A stretch of 64,000 nt of DNA from Acanthaster planci (lineage: Eukaryota > Echinodermata > Asteroidea > Valvatida > Acanthasteridae), in assembly GCF_001949145.1 (NCBI RefSeq), contig NW_019091407.1, forward strand, positions 1,399,860 through 1,463,859. Reading direction: 5' to 3'. Shown one piece after another: positions 1-13,200 of the stretch (positions are counted from its first letter, which is position 1; the number at the start of each line of letters is the position of its first letter). The notes under the pieces are model-generated. The model had not been told where the DNA came from. It searched no databases and was given only the letters and a program-made list of their open reading frames with translations. The translations under genes were made by a program, and so were the position numbers.

Positions 1-93
1 TGGAATGTTTAAAGGAGTAATACGATGTTCGGCGCCATTCAAACAAATATTGTCAAGAAAAAAATTCAATGAAATATTCTGATTCTGTTGCAG

Positions 94-293
94 CAAGAAT
101 GTGCTTGTTTTAGAAACTGTGGCCGACATACCATCTGAAGGTCATGCTATTTATTTGAGACCATTTCTTTTTAAATGCAGAGGGGGGAATGTACCCTGCG
201 CTCCGGAAAAAACAAATTACATGAAATTAGTTGAAGTCGTCAACGCGGGCACTGCCTTGATGCACAAGATACCCACTCAAGGCCGTAACATTG
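94..293 (+). CDS. candidate internal or terminal exon, unidentified (weakly BRCT-like)
   Basis: An acceptor-like site (pyrimidine-rich, then TTGCAG) ends at base 93, and a donor-like GTATGTT starts at 294. The frame between them is open and continues to a stop at 413-415 if the donor is not used. Codons in the first 200 bases use more G/C at third positions than the AT-rich stretch after the donor. The peptide runs from KNVLVLETV through EGHAIYLRP and MKLVEVVNAGTALMHKIP; its spacing recalls the start of a BRCT repeat, as in MDC1/PTIP-type proteins, but this is only a resemblance by eye. No partner exon was found downstream in a compatible phase. It could be a chance ORF. Confidence 0.2.
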
Positions 294-415
294 GTATGTT
301 GTTAAGAAAAAATGGAAAAAAATTCTTGTTAAACAAGCCCAATCAGGACCCAGCATTCACTGGTGTTATAAGCCAACAGTTGCCTGTGTCACTTTCATGC
401 ATATTTAAAACATGA

Positions 416-3400
416 ATGCCATGGCCAAGAGCATCACAGCCAACAGCTTTTAATTTGGCTGAACTGTGCCCGAATGAGTTCCTTTAATACATAACAATTT
501 CCGTGCGAAATTAAAAGCATTTACCAATCAGCCTTGTTTCCTTTCAAGTCTTTATTTTGCTTTCAGGGACAAGACCTTCTTGTGGAATTTCTGATCACTC
601 TGGAGGCCGATACTGTCTTTCTCTCTCTGCAAAGCAATTGCATAACTAAAAGCGCTGCACCTCTCCTCCACTGAAAAACGGGGACAAACAACTATTAAGC
701 TTTGTAGTGCATAACACTATGACCAAAATTACTTAATTATTTCTCACACCTCCCTTGGATTGCCTTTCTGCAATTCAGCCGATTTCAGGAAACTTTCCGC
801 AATGGCATAACTCCACTTACACCACATTTTATTGTTGCGCCACAAATTAAGACCGATTTCACGAAACTTGCGCACTGCATAAATCCATGACTTACGCGAC
901 AAATTATGGCATAACTTAAGCAGTCATTTTAGGTGGTGTATGTTGTGCCAAACGAAGCAAAAATGAATGATTTGACTTGCTTTTCGGGTCCGGTTAAGCC
1001 TCATCATTGCTGAACATATTAAGGATTATAGGAGAAATGAACAACTTTGTTCCAGAAGGTAATATTAAACATGTTTGGCTGTGAGGAAACTGCAAAACTT
1101 TTTCTTTTGTCCGGTTCCAACGAAGAATAAACAAAAATTTTTCAAAATGGCAGGCGGATGTGATTCAACGATTGTTTGTTCTGTGACAGTCAATTAGACT
1201 TGAGTGCACCCAATGCCCCGCTGGCCAAAAAATGCTGGTTGGCTTCACCAGCGACTAATTAGTGTTGCTATCATTTCAATACTTTGCAGCTGTAAATAGA
1301 CAGCTGTGTGCACGAGAAGTGCACAATATGGCACATGGCTTAGGCCCTAATCGATAACCATGGTGCATGTACATATACTGGCCGCATCTAACTGACTGGT
1401 GGTGCACGGTATATGACTGATTTTCACCTGAATGTGCACAAAACAGCAGCATTTTCCTTGGGAAGGCTTCCCATAGGAGTGTGGCTACATACTGGTTCTC
1501 CATTGTCATCAACCTCTCTTTTCCTCAGCCAAGGGGTACCTGTACAATGGTTCCATAGAATCAGAAAACCACTGGAATGGTTAAACAAGATATTGGATGA
1601 AGCCTGAGAGAGCCAAACTCAAATTACGAATAATCTAAAAAGCATAATGCCCATCTTGCTTTGCAATACATTCAGCAGGAATGAAAGAAATCTGCATTTT
1701 ACCCAAAATACGTTTCAACCTTTCTCACTGTCTGAGTAAATCCCTTAAAAGTGTTGAAAAAACTGTTCGTAGCTACATTGTGTAATACACTGGAGACAGG
1801 GTGTACCCATTCATACTAAATGAACAGAAGGGCTGAGCTAGGTTCCCAATGTTTAATCTTCTCAATTCAAACTTACTGTAAATACAAAGAGGATAGTGTA
1901 ATATTGCTCATATACACCTTAGTCCCACTACTCTGTTAATTTTCCACCCACTCCTAAGGTATGTCACATGACTTATTGTGCAGCCCACTCAGCCGGCTAC
2001 GTGGAAAGTATCCCATACAACAATGCCAGAACATGACAACTACATTTGAACTTGGAGCGATAGTTCATGAAAAATGTTACACATGGTGGCCGGGCAGGAG
2101 TTAAGTAGGTTCTGTAAAAGGCCAGAAAAAAGGGTTCACAGCTGGTCACTCTTGCTATAGTTAAAATTCATTTTGCAATTTAATCACCTCAAGACTTCTT
2201 GACAAGGCCTGATTGCTAAGGCTTGATCTCTATCTGGTAACCTAAAACTTGCACAAGTCTGTCTATACCTTTGACTACAGTAATGGTAAGTACCAGGGAA
2301 GTAATCACACATGCTGCTTTTGGTGCATGTGTTACGAAGAAAGGATATCAAGTTGTTGTTAGTCCTGTCAATACCATCTGCTAGTCTAACTAAGGCAAAG
2401 TGTCCGATGACTACTTGCAATACACATGTACATGAACAGCGAAAGCATATACCCTGCCTGAGACACATTTTGTGCCATACAGGAAGGAACCATTATACTG
2501 GAAACTTTCCAGCAGAAAGTTCCAAATCTTGACAAATTCTCTTTGATACAAGACATCTTTGACACAATTAGATTGGTGCATGACCTTGATTAGCTGAATA
2601 CTGCTTAACAGCCCACAGAAGTCAACCTAAATTGACAAATGTAACCCGGACTCAAATCTATTGTAACATTTAAATTTGTGTAGCATACAGGTTGATAAGC
2701 GTAGCCTGACAAAGAGTTGAGTTAAAGTTGAGAACTGACACAGTCACAATGATACTTGGGTAGACGATGTTTTATTAGGAAAACCCGGACTAATATCATT
2801 GGACATTAGCGAGTAGTGGACAGCCTATGGACAGACTGTGGAGACTTTGGAGAGTGAGGATATCGAGGAGACTGAAGATACTGACCATGAAACATTTTGG
2901 GGATGATTATATAGAGGGGATGCAGGCTGGGTGGTATAACTTCTGAAACTGTGGTCAGGCTTGTGGTTGTAAAATTATGGCCTAGGAGTCTTGGGGAGTG
3001 GGGGCAGTACTTGGAAATTGACCACACCCAGGAACTTTGTTAGGATCTTAATTACCAAGGAGTTAAATGGAAGTAGGATCAAGGATACGAGAGGGACCAA
3101 TGACTAAATGATTAATTCTGGGCTTACACTATTAACCCAATTTCCTTACACAGCTACATATGTAGGGATTGGGTACATGCATATATCTACATCCTGCTTA
3201 TCCTCTGGATAAACATCGTGTGAGTAGCAGTCACTATTTAATAAGCAGAGGACAAAGTAAAACACCTCCACTCTTCTGGGAAGAAGGATAATCAAAGACC
3301 AGATGCAAGGAAAGTAGAAAGAGATTTAAGATTTACTACAGTACAGGAAGGAAAAGATAGAAGTTTTGATTAAATTAAAACACAGCCACAGCCAAGACCA

Positions 3401-6400
3401 ATGCTGAGCTGGGCTTACAGACAGAATAAATATGTCACACACAAGTCAATATTCTGAGAAAAAAATCACAATTGCTCTGTTGTGTACGGCAAACTGTCAT
3501 TTTACTGGTGAAAGTTGAAAATATTCTATACTTCATTCAAATGGTGCTGTACACGTCATCTGTGATTCTGTACTAGATGTGTGACAGATGTGCAACCTCA
3601 CAATCTCATGCTGCAGTTGGAAAAGTTCAGTTAGCAAAGGTTAGACCATCATGATTTCATTTATGTCTTGCCGATGAGAATTAAAGCTCTACCTTCATCT
3701 CTTCTGACTTCAAGACCACATTCATGTGTTACTCTTGATGGGGGGGGGTGCAGGAAAATACTGCAACTTGCAGGACATCCCGCAATTGAACATTTACTCT
3801 TCTGACATCTTGAAATAACTATGTGATGAAATAGTATACTCCACGGGATGCTTTGGCCTACCTGCAGGTCATACTTCAGCTGTTCGCACACTCAGGGATA
3901 TAACTCATGTTAACATGATCAACATGATTAAACACAGTCTGACACAACAGAGTAAAGAAACTGTCCATTGCTGATGTACATGATATTACATATATGCAGC
4001 ATGCAGTACAATATTATTAAAATGCATTCCCATGTGTGAAAGTACTGTATATGCGCAGTCATCATGGCTACCAACAAAAGTGATACATGTTTATGAATGT
4101 GTATGGGGGAAAACTTTTTTAGTGCAATTAAAATACTACAAAGGGTTTTCTGATGAGAACCAGTTTGATGTGAAGGTCATCACTGCCACTTTAATGTGTG
4201 TGTACTGCAATTCTACTGCAATCCGGTTCCATGCTGATGTTCATATAGGCCTACATGTACATGTTATGTTTTTTTGCATGCATATCACTTACCATAACCT
4301 CACTTTGATATGATGTATTTAAAGTGTTTGAATTGTTTCTTCTCCACTTTGGCAGTTGGATGATTACAAAATAACCTCAACATTTATATTTGGGTTTCTC
4401 ATCACTGCCAAAATTTAAGAGAGAAGTATCAAATAGCCCACCCCTCTCAAAAAATACACCCCACCCCCCCTCCCCAAAGTACACCAATGCTGACATTACT
4501 GTATCTAAGTGCAACACATGCGTATCAAACGATCTGTTTAATGCTCAATTATGATAAAAGAACATGGCATGCTTTCATTTGAAGGTGATGAACTGGATAT
4601 TCATCCGGCAAATCCACGTGAATCTTACTTGGCAAATTTTCACATCCATAAATAGCAAGGCAGGGCAATGTTCCAGCCATAGGGCCTATATGTACATGTG
4701 GTGTGTTAATTATTCCTGCCAACAAAAGACACACCCTGGAGGTGTGTCTAATCTTTAACCGCACCCAGGGCACTGGCATGACTCATCCTGCAGTGAAATT
4801 CAGAGGCAACTCTGTCAGTCGCTGATTGAAACAATCACTTCGTAGCACATCTAATTTTTAACACTCTTTCTCAGAGAATATTGGGAAACACTTTCATTAT
4901 ACATAAATTTACAATAAATTTTACTGTTTCTTCCTTATGTAAGCTTTGAGACCAAAAACTTAAAAAAAAACAAAAAACTTCACCATTTTGAATTGCAAGA
5001 CTTTTTCTTATTAACCACCCCTCACACACATATTTGTGGCTGAACTTGAATTGGGTCAAGCGGCATGCATTTCACCAGATTCCAAGGGGTCTCCTAAACA
5101 CTTGTATGTCCTACAATCATAAATTCCTTTCACATTCATTGACAGAATGGGCCTCCTTGGGGACTACCACAACACCCCCACATGAAATTGCCCGGTGAAA
5201 CCCTATGAAGTCGTAGACAGAGCAACATCTGGTGATTCTTGGAATGTTTATAACTTGGCTAGCTCCAGCCCGGAGAACATAGGAAGCCCCTTTCAGATTC
5301 CAGTAAAAGCAGAATGTTTTATTTTTAACCCAAACCACCACTGAGCAGCCTAATGTGGAAATCACTGCAATTCGAACACAATGAAAAGTTTCCAGGAAGG
5401 TACTTGGCATGTTGTGGTAAACGGCTTCCTGAATTTAAAGGTCTCATCAAGTTGAGCAAGGCTTGGGGATAATCAAATTTCAAAACTGGAGGACTGATCA
5501 CTGTTGCCAATTAATCAGGGATCCTGGACTAACAACTTGAGGTATACCAGTCTCCACTTTCAGGTGAAGACAATGCAGGTTGTCTTATGATTACTTGATC
5601 CCAAAAGCTGTCAGTATGGAACAGCATATTCATCAAGATGCTGTGGAAAATCACCAACTGGAAACCATTTTTTTTCAAAAATAGTTTTAAGGGCACTTTG
5701 TATGTTTGCTGCATATTTAACCCTAACTCCCTAGAGTGTGTGCAAAATCTTATTCAAATTGGAGGATTCAGGACTGTTCGGGTTAAGGACATCTGACAGT
5801 CTATGTTTTAACTAATTTGTGATATCATAGATGATATGCAAACTGTTTATGCTATTAGTGATGATGCTTCCTCTCTTTAAAAATCATTGACTGCAATTTA
5901 TTTAGAAATACATGTATATTGAAATGGAAGTGTTGTTTTCTGATCTTTAAACATCCTTTTTCTTTGAATTTTTTTTCCTGGCAAACTACTGCATAATTTT
6001 TCACTATTGTTAAGCCAAAAATAAAATAATCCCCAATAGCTTTTGACTTGTTTGGCCACAAATATTTAGTCTTAAAAAAGTCTCATATTTGTGTTTGAAC
6101 TTGCTGTAGCTCCAAAGGTGCTTTCATAAAACAACTTTATGATGACTTTGATGTTATGGATAAACTCACGACTGGCAAATTGTACTGATGAAAAAATCCC
6201 ACTGATTTGTGACTCAGTGGACCTGTGATGGACCCAATGGCAACTCTGATGAATAATATATACACTTCTAAGAATGCTGATTGGCCCGCATGTACATCCA
6301 GACAAAGAACACCACACAAACTACAGGAACACAGGAAATCGCCAGGCTCCTGACTTGGCTCAGCTGCCAGGATTTATGTCAGAAACAATATCTTTCATGA

Positions 6401-6495
6401 GAGTAATATAGCAATTTCCTTGACCTCAACCTTCAAAACAAGTAAAAATAACAGGGAGAAGCACTCATAAGTTGCTCCATGTTCCTTAACGTGTC
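416..6495. other. no gene recognised; AT-rich non-coding DNA
   Basis: About 6 kb with only short ORFs (under 100 codons) on either strand and no domain I recognise. A G9 run lies near 3740 and a C-rich run near 4441-4480. It looks like intron, UTR or intergenic DNA. Confidence 0.5.
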
Positions 6496-6635
6496 TCCTA
6501 TAGAGTGAATACGTCACACGCACACAATGTGCGTAAAAGGCATTAGTGCGAGAACTAGCATGTGAACCTACACATGGGCGTCTCCATTCATTTGTCCTAG
6601 TTCAAAATGAGGTCATGCTTCGGTACTCTATAGGA
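6496..6635. mobile_element. short hairpin MITE, family 1 copy 1
   Basis: The ends form an 11-bp perfect inverted repeat, TCCTATAGAGT at 6496-6506 and ACTCTATAGGA at 6625-6635. The interior shares a long similarity with the element at 15503-15809, including GTGCGTAAAAGGCATTAG and the CTTCGGTACT end. It has no coding capacity, so it is a non-autonomous DNA transposon. The target duplication is uncertain because the flanking TA is part of the palindrome. The superfamily cannot be set from the sequence alone. Confidence 0.7.
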
Positions 6636-6830
6636 ATGCTTTAATTATCCAGTGTAGCTGATCTTACTGAGAGCTCATGCCCTTGACCTTTTTGCACAGT
6701 ATCTTGTTTACCCCATATATATTGAGTAATATTTACAATTAAATCAAACCTGGGGATATGACCAGGAAGATTTTTTACTGAGAAGAATTAAATGTTCAAT
6801 TTTGCAATGCCCCAACTGCATTCAATAATA

Positions 6831-7055
6831 TTCAATGGTGTTGTATTCAAGTCCATCACAAATCCCTGGAAGTCCCTGTAAAGTCCATCACATGTCATTC
6901 AGTCTTAGCCCATTCACAAGCTATTCAAATGAGCTGTGACAAGAGCATTCTTTGTCATTGTTCACCCTTATGCCTAAGACTGGCCTTGTGAAAAGTCTTG
7001 TGACTGGACTTGTGAAGGGACTTGTGATGGACTCAAATACAGCACTGATATTCAA
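6831..7055. repeat. imperfect inverted repeat, MITE-like
   Basis: The left arm (about 6831-6920) reads TATTCAAGTCCATCACAA and ends near CAGTCTTAG. The right arm (about 6973-7055) contains the reverse complement, TTGTGATGGACTCAAATA, and starts with CTAAGACTGG. The arms are roughly 75-80% matched by eye and surround a loop of about 50 bases. A short motif, AAGTCCatCACAA, recurs within each arm. No target duplication is evident. Confidence 0.5.
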
Positions 7056-8607
7056 CAGTGCTGTAACAAACTAAAAAGAACTTAGTAATTTGTCAGTTCA
7101 TCATGCACTTAACTCTACGGTAAAGGTATACTGAGTTTAGTTTTAAAAATGAAATGTTTCAAAGCAGCATGCATTGCCACTGGCACAAATCCAATTCACT
7201 TTATAAAATTTGCCACAAGTATTACAAGGTAGCCTTTGATCTTGTGTTTTACTACAAGTATTTGAAGTATGACTACATCACTCACAAGTAATTCCTGACT
7301 AAGTTCCATATTTAAATTCACAATATGGCATAATGTAACGTTACTAAAATGCTATGCATTTCTGTGACTTTAGGCATGATGTTACCACAGTCAGAAAGAA
7401 AAATTGTCAATACACTTGTATGCTTGGTATTCAAGTGTAATCTTGGGATCTTCCAGAATGTTGCTCCTCCAAAGTCAACTAGGTCTCAAATCTGGTGCAA
7501 CTGTGTATAGTAGCCTCATCACATACTGGAACTACAAATAACATACATTTTCTCAACCACTTTGTGCAAAAGGCTGCGTTACTCGCAGTGATTATCAGTG
7601 CCAGCTTCACAAGGAGCGTGCAAACACACTGTGGAAGTTTCTTTTTACAGTTGTGGGTGATGAGTATAGAAGCCCTCACAGCAGTTCCCAGTGGCTTCAG
7701 CAACAGACAGTCTGACGCCTGTAGATGCTGACCATGTACTGTATCCTGCATCGGCCGTGTACAACAGGCAGCAGTCAATTGCTCGGCAGCATTGCTATGA
7801 AGTGTAGAAAATATGATGTCACAGACAGAGACAAATGTATGAATGAATGTATGAATGACTCTCCAGCAATTAACAGCCAGTATCAACGGTGTCCCACTAT
7901 AGATGGAAAATGGTGGTGGCTTTTTGCCTTTTTCCAAAAGTCAAGATTTTCTGCCAAATATAACACACATGGGACTGGGTCACTATGAAATTCACACTGC
8001 ACCATTCATGGATGGGTAATATTAGGGTACTTATGTAGAAAAAGTCACAAGACACCAAAGGAAAAGCTGATAAATCCATGACCTGTTTGCCCAGATGTTT
8101 TGGCCACTTGACCAGAGTCATGCTTGGGTATATTTGCTAGCCTGTTCGTATGGGATGTATTTTGATATTTGGTCTCACCCTTCATAAATGCCACATAAGT
8201 TAAAAGGCACCTTAACCACCGGAGACATTGGCTTTATACACGAAGCCGGGGTGACCAAAATTGGACAAGGGAGCTTGGCCTTGTAACAAAAGACAGTACT
8301 TGGAACAAAAGACCGGGATACTGGGAATTGCCAACGTTTTTTCAGTTGTCAATAGTGGAGGAAATCTGGCATTGTTTTGAATGATTATACCACTGTTTGT
8401 GGAATTCAGCGCAAGCGGATTACCACTGGGGACAAAAGCGCTACAGGGATGAGCGATACAAAACCTCTGCATGTTAATCTGGTCTGCTAGCAGTGTACTG
8501 GGCAAGTTTCAGGAGCAAAAGAAAATTACGTAACACCGCACAATCTAGGCTCTCTTTACAAGGTGGCAGGCCTGGCTGAAATACTCGGGCGTCAATAGAT
8601 GTCGTCT
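7056..8607. other. no gene recognised
   Basis: The longest ORF is 152 codons on the minus strand (7479-7937) and overlaps two plus-strand ORFs. It has no recognisable motif and ordinary AT-rich codon use, so I treat it as chance. No repeat stands out. Confidence 0.45.
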
Positions 8608-9325
8608 GTCAGATTACAGCAGCCACCAAACAGTCATTCTTGTGAGTGCAAACGTCCAGTAAATGAAGTAATGAATTTTGAAAAACGGAATATCTTGGAA
8701 ATCCCCTGGGAATACATCATATAACATCAAATTCAACCCGGCAGCATATGGTTGATATAGGTATGAGTGTCAGAATAACAAATAAAAACTAAAGTAAGGT
8801 ATTTGATCTCTAGGCTTGTAGGAAGAAATGTAGGTCATGAGTTGAGAATCGTTAACAACAGAGGTGCATATAGGCATCATCTGTTATCAGTTTATCCTTG
8901 CCAGGCAGCACAACCAGGAACCTCTGATGAAAAGGTTGTTGCTAAGGTAGGGGTAGACTCAGAACGGGGCCCAGTGATCATTCTTCAGGTCTGCGTCCTG
9001 ATAACATCAATGCAGGAAAAGGCGGCTTCTTGACCTGCCGAGAAATGCACGACTTGTTGCAACCTGTAAAACAGAGGTGATCCATGCCAGTAAACAAATC
9101 TTTCTCACTTGATGCGAAAAGAGAGAAAAAGAATTTGTAAAATACATCAGGTACGGTTTAAGTTGTGGTCCAAAAGACAGCTCCATCCTGTTGGTACAAC
9201 ACAACCACGAAGACACAACCACAAAGACACACAGACAAGACACCACTAACAGTTTCACTTATGCTATGACGATACAGAGGGTTGCGATTCAGTAGCCAGG
9301 ATCTAATTTCAAAACCGGGAATAAG
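8608..9325. repeat. 718-bp tandem repeat, unit 1
   Basis: This unit is followed directly by a near-identical copy starting at 9326, also 718 bases long. By eye there are about 28 differences, so identity is near 96%, and there are no length changes. The unit contains an open frame of 76 codons (8803-9033) that survives in both copies. It also holds an A/C-rich stretch of CACAACCAC and AGACACA repeats near 9195-9240. Confidence 0.9.
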
Positions 9326-10043
9326 GTCAGATTACAGCAGCCACCAAACAGTCATTCTTGTGAGTGTAAATGTCCAGAAAATGAAGTAATGAATTTTGAA
9401 AAACGGAATATCTTGGAAATCCCCTGGGAATACATCATATAACATCAAATTCAACCCGGCAGCATATGGTTAATATAGGTATGAGTGTCAGAATAACAAA
9501 TGAAAACAAAAGTAAGGTATTTGATCTCTAGGCTTGTAGGAAGGAATGTAGGTCATGAGTTGAGAATCGTTAACAACAGAGGTGCATATAGGCATCATCT
9601 GTTATCAGTTTATCCTTGCCAGGCAGCACAACCAGGAACCTCTGATGAAAAGGTTGTTGCTAAGGTAGGGGTAGACTCAGAACGGGGCCCAGTAATCATT
9701 CTTCAGGTCTTCGTCCTGATAACATCAATGCAGGAAAAGGCGGCCTCTTGACTTGCCGAGAAAAACACGACTTGTTACAACTAGTAAAACGGAGGTGATC
9801 CACGTCAGTAAACAAATCTTTCTCACTTGATGCGGAAAGAGAGAAAAAGAATCTGTAAAATACATCAGGTACGGTTTAAGTTGTGGTCCAAAAGACAGCT
9901 CCATCCTGTTGGTACAACACAACCACTAAGACACAACCACAGAGACACACAGACAAGACACCACTAACAGTTTCACTTATGCTATGACGATACAGAGGGT
10001 TGCAATTCAGCAGCCAGAATCTAATTTCAAAACCGGGAATAAG
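9326..10043. repeat. 718-bp tandem repeat, unit 2
   Basis: Second unit of the tandem duplication. It carries the same 76-codon frame with two silent changes and one replacement relative to unit 1. The equal unit length and colinearity suggest unequal crossing-over or replication slippage rather than transposition. Confidence 0.9.
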
Positions 10044-10260
10044 GTCAGAACGGAACCAGCGATCAGTCTTCACGGTTGTCTGCTTAGGAAAGAAATCACC
10101 ACAGGAAAAGGGCAGTCTGCAGACCTGTAAAGGAAATTCCTCTCAACCCTTGGAGAGTGCTAATCCTTATATGGTAAACAAATCCCCATCCTCAACAAGG
10201 AGCAGGAAGAAATCACTCAATTGGAATCAGGTGTGGTTGGCTTTGGCTAAAGAAAGTTGA
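10044..10260. repeat. older, diverged partial third repeat unit
   Basis: The sequence from GGTCAGAACGG onward lines up with the second half of the 718-bp unit (from about 8957). Shared features are the CAGAACGG start, the GATCA..TCTTCA block, CAGGAAAAG and the AAACAAATC block. It is clearly more diverged than units 1 and 2 are from each other, so it probably records an earlier duplication round. Confidence 0.6.
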
Positions 10261-13200
10261 TATTCGGATTCTGTAACAGCCCACATCCAGGTTATGTGGG
10301 TCTTCGGAATAGCCTTTTCAAAGTTAATGACTGTATACCTTGCATCCACGTTGGGAAGAGCCCACAGATCATGGGGTGGGGGGCTGATACCATTTGTTCC
10401 AAATTTCATATGCTACTCCAACAGTCAGAATTAAATGTGACTACAGCAGAGGTGCACATACTTGCGCGTGGGGTTCATACATGTGGATTAAATTTAATCA
10501 CCAAACCAATATAACTACAGGGTGCTAAAATGCACATAACTCTTCAGATGCATGAGGCATGTATATGAATGTGGTGCCACTCATGCATCATGTGTCTCCT
10601 TGTATGCGTACAAAGGACCCTTGACTTCTTCCCTTTCTGGGCGAAGGAAGGACCCCTGAAAAGAAACTGACTGCCTCATCTCACTTTAAGATAAATCATT
10701 CTCTGCTCAGCCAGCCACCTTTACAGAGCATTTTGATATGGGTTAATACTTCTTCCGGCTGTGTGGTGCAATTTCTTTGACGCCTCAATGGATAGAATTT
10801 TAACAGAAACGTGGGCCGACATACTACAGTGACTTTTATGTTGAAGAGTGTCAAAGATAAATGCTGTTCTAAGTTGACGCTACACATTTGTTTCAAAACA
10901 TTGCAAATTTGCTTCATATCACAGATTCATTTAATGGCATTGTAAGCATACATTATGAACACAGTTTATGGTACAGCAAATTTCTTTCACAACTTCATTT
11001 TCTTGATTCACATTGATTCTTTTTCTGTGTTCGAATTGTGTCCAAGAATTTTTTTTGAACCAAACGTACACTGCAGTGACTCAGCATATACTCAGAACAT
11101 GGGAGCACAACTGCACATGGATGGTTTGAGTGATTTGGTGCCAGGGCAGACCAAAACAGGTGCTGAAGACTGCGCATCCATGCTATTAATAACTAAACCT
11201 GGTAGAGCCCACAAGGTAGAAGCCTTTCCAACATAAAAAATAACCTGAGAAGTTTAGACAAAAATTGTTATATCCCCCAAAATTGACAATGCCATGAATA
11301 AAGGCAATTATGTCGAAATAACATACTATAGCGAAAGGAAATTGTAACTTGTCTCCACAAAATACAATGTGAAATAATACTTGAGCCAGTTCTTTCTATT
11401 TAGCACACAGATGCTAAATTGAAAAAAAAAAATTCACAACAATCTTTCAGAGTCCCATTGGAAAAGTTACCTCAACCACAAATTAATGTAACTGTGTTAA
11501 CATTATGAAAACCTAGCTGAGCAATTAATACTTTGAATTCTGGGTATTCAGTTGAAATACCCACCCTAGTATAAGCTAATTAGCTTCAGATTGCAAAGCC
11601 AAGAATTTCGGACTTCAAAGTGCAGCTTCATTCACTGAGATCCCATTTCAACCCAAGCACATTTTTGTAAGCTCTCATCAGTGGAATGTCCTGCTTGACT
11701 GTGTGGGCTTGTGGCTGCACCTAAGCTCACTGGATTTGGACTGACACGCAAGGCTTCTGCCGTCCACATATGCTTCCTTCCTCAACTTAGTTTTGCTTTA
11801 TACTGCCAGTGAGCTTTTGTGATGGACACGAGACGTCTAAGGGAATTATTTTGCCATTCAATTCATTTAGGCCCTCTCTTCCTGTGAAACAAATTAATAT
11901 ATTCTTGCAACCAGGGTTTTCACAAGAATGTGAAACACATAATTATGAAACCAGTGTTAAACTAAAGGTCATCCTTATGGTCATTAGCTTAAAAGGGTTT
12001 TTTAAAGCCAGATTCACGAACTTGAAAATCTGGTTCACTGTAATTTCATTCTGTCACAGCAATTTATTGCGTAACCAAAAGTCCAGTTAATATCCAAATA
12101 CTGTAGAATTTTAAGGGACTAATGGTGTCAATTAAAATCAGTTTATGATATTTCAAGGATCGATACTGACTTCTAGTAAGATGTTGCATAAAATGGCTCA
12201 ATATCACTTTAAAAAACCTTTCTGCTTTGGCTTTATCATGTGTGTCATTGCTAATGTCCATTGCAAATATATATGTGAGGTATATCTTCAGGAAAACATG
12301 TTCAATGGTATGTGTTGCACTTTATGTTGGCAACATGCGGTGCAGCATCTCCGTATGAGACTATAGCATGCCATCAAACACCGGCTACAGCTCTTCACTG
12401 CTGCCTCTTTTGATCAAAATTTGAAGCTGTAGTTGCAGGAGACAGGACCAGATTATAGCTACCCCTGTCATACAATACCATGTATTAACTAAATTGATAC
12501 ACAACAGCCGGTGCTGGGTGAACATTCATGAGTCCAACTGTCTTGCCTTTAGTGTGTTGCCAATCTGTATCTGACATTCAGCTTCTTAATATCCCCTTCC
12601 ACCAATCCTGCAAGGCGTGCGCGCGCACACACACAGAGTGACATGCTCAGAGGAATTATGACAGAAGCCTCAACCATTGGAAGGAGCTTTGAGTGGGCAT
12701 GAAAACGGGAGGGAATGCCCAGTCGCTGACTAGCTTTACCAGGAAAAAAGCCCTTACATAATTAAGTCTACCACTTGTGACTTTCCCATTCCTTGTAAAA
12801 GGCAAACAAATTCTGGTATGCATTAGTTTTGACCATCATTGTGACAATGCATTTGCTCCAACATCATAGTAAAAACAAAAATTATTTGACATGCTGTGTC
12901 TTCTTGATCGAGGTTGAAACCAATATCTTTATAGGGACTGACAAGCTATTGACATTTACTCGATTATTTGATATAACTTGAAATTAACATTGCCGAGTCA
13001 TATTTTCAATATCAAAACATCAAAAAATCTTGATATTGAGAATACTATCAAAATATCAACAGCAGATAAGTTGATCAGCAATATAAATCGCCATTCTGAG
13101 TTTTCTATGTGGATGTTATACTCGCTTTGAAACTAAGCACAATGCAGAGGCAAACTGTGTATGTGACTACAAATAAAAACATTGCAAATTGGTTAGCAAT

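Noticed and set aside
7479-7937. 152-codon minus-strand ORF
   Set aside because: No motif, AT-rich codon use, overlapped by plus-strand ORFs; consistent with chance.
9500-9751. 76-83-codon ORF repeated in both 718-bp units as a real gene
   Set aside because: Retention over a recent duplication at about 96% identity is expected without selection; no domain recognised.
12616-12640. Alternating GC/AC run as a CRISPR or regulatory array
   Set aside because: It is a plain dinucleotide microsatellite; no spaced repeats.
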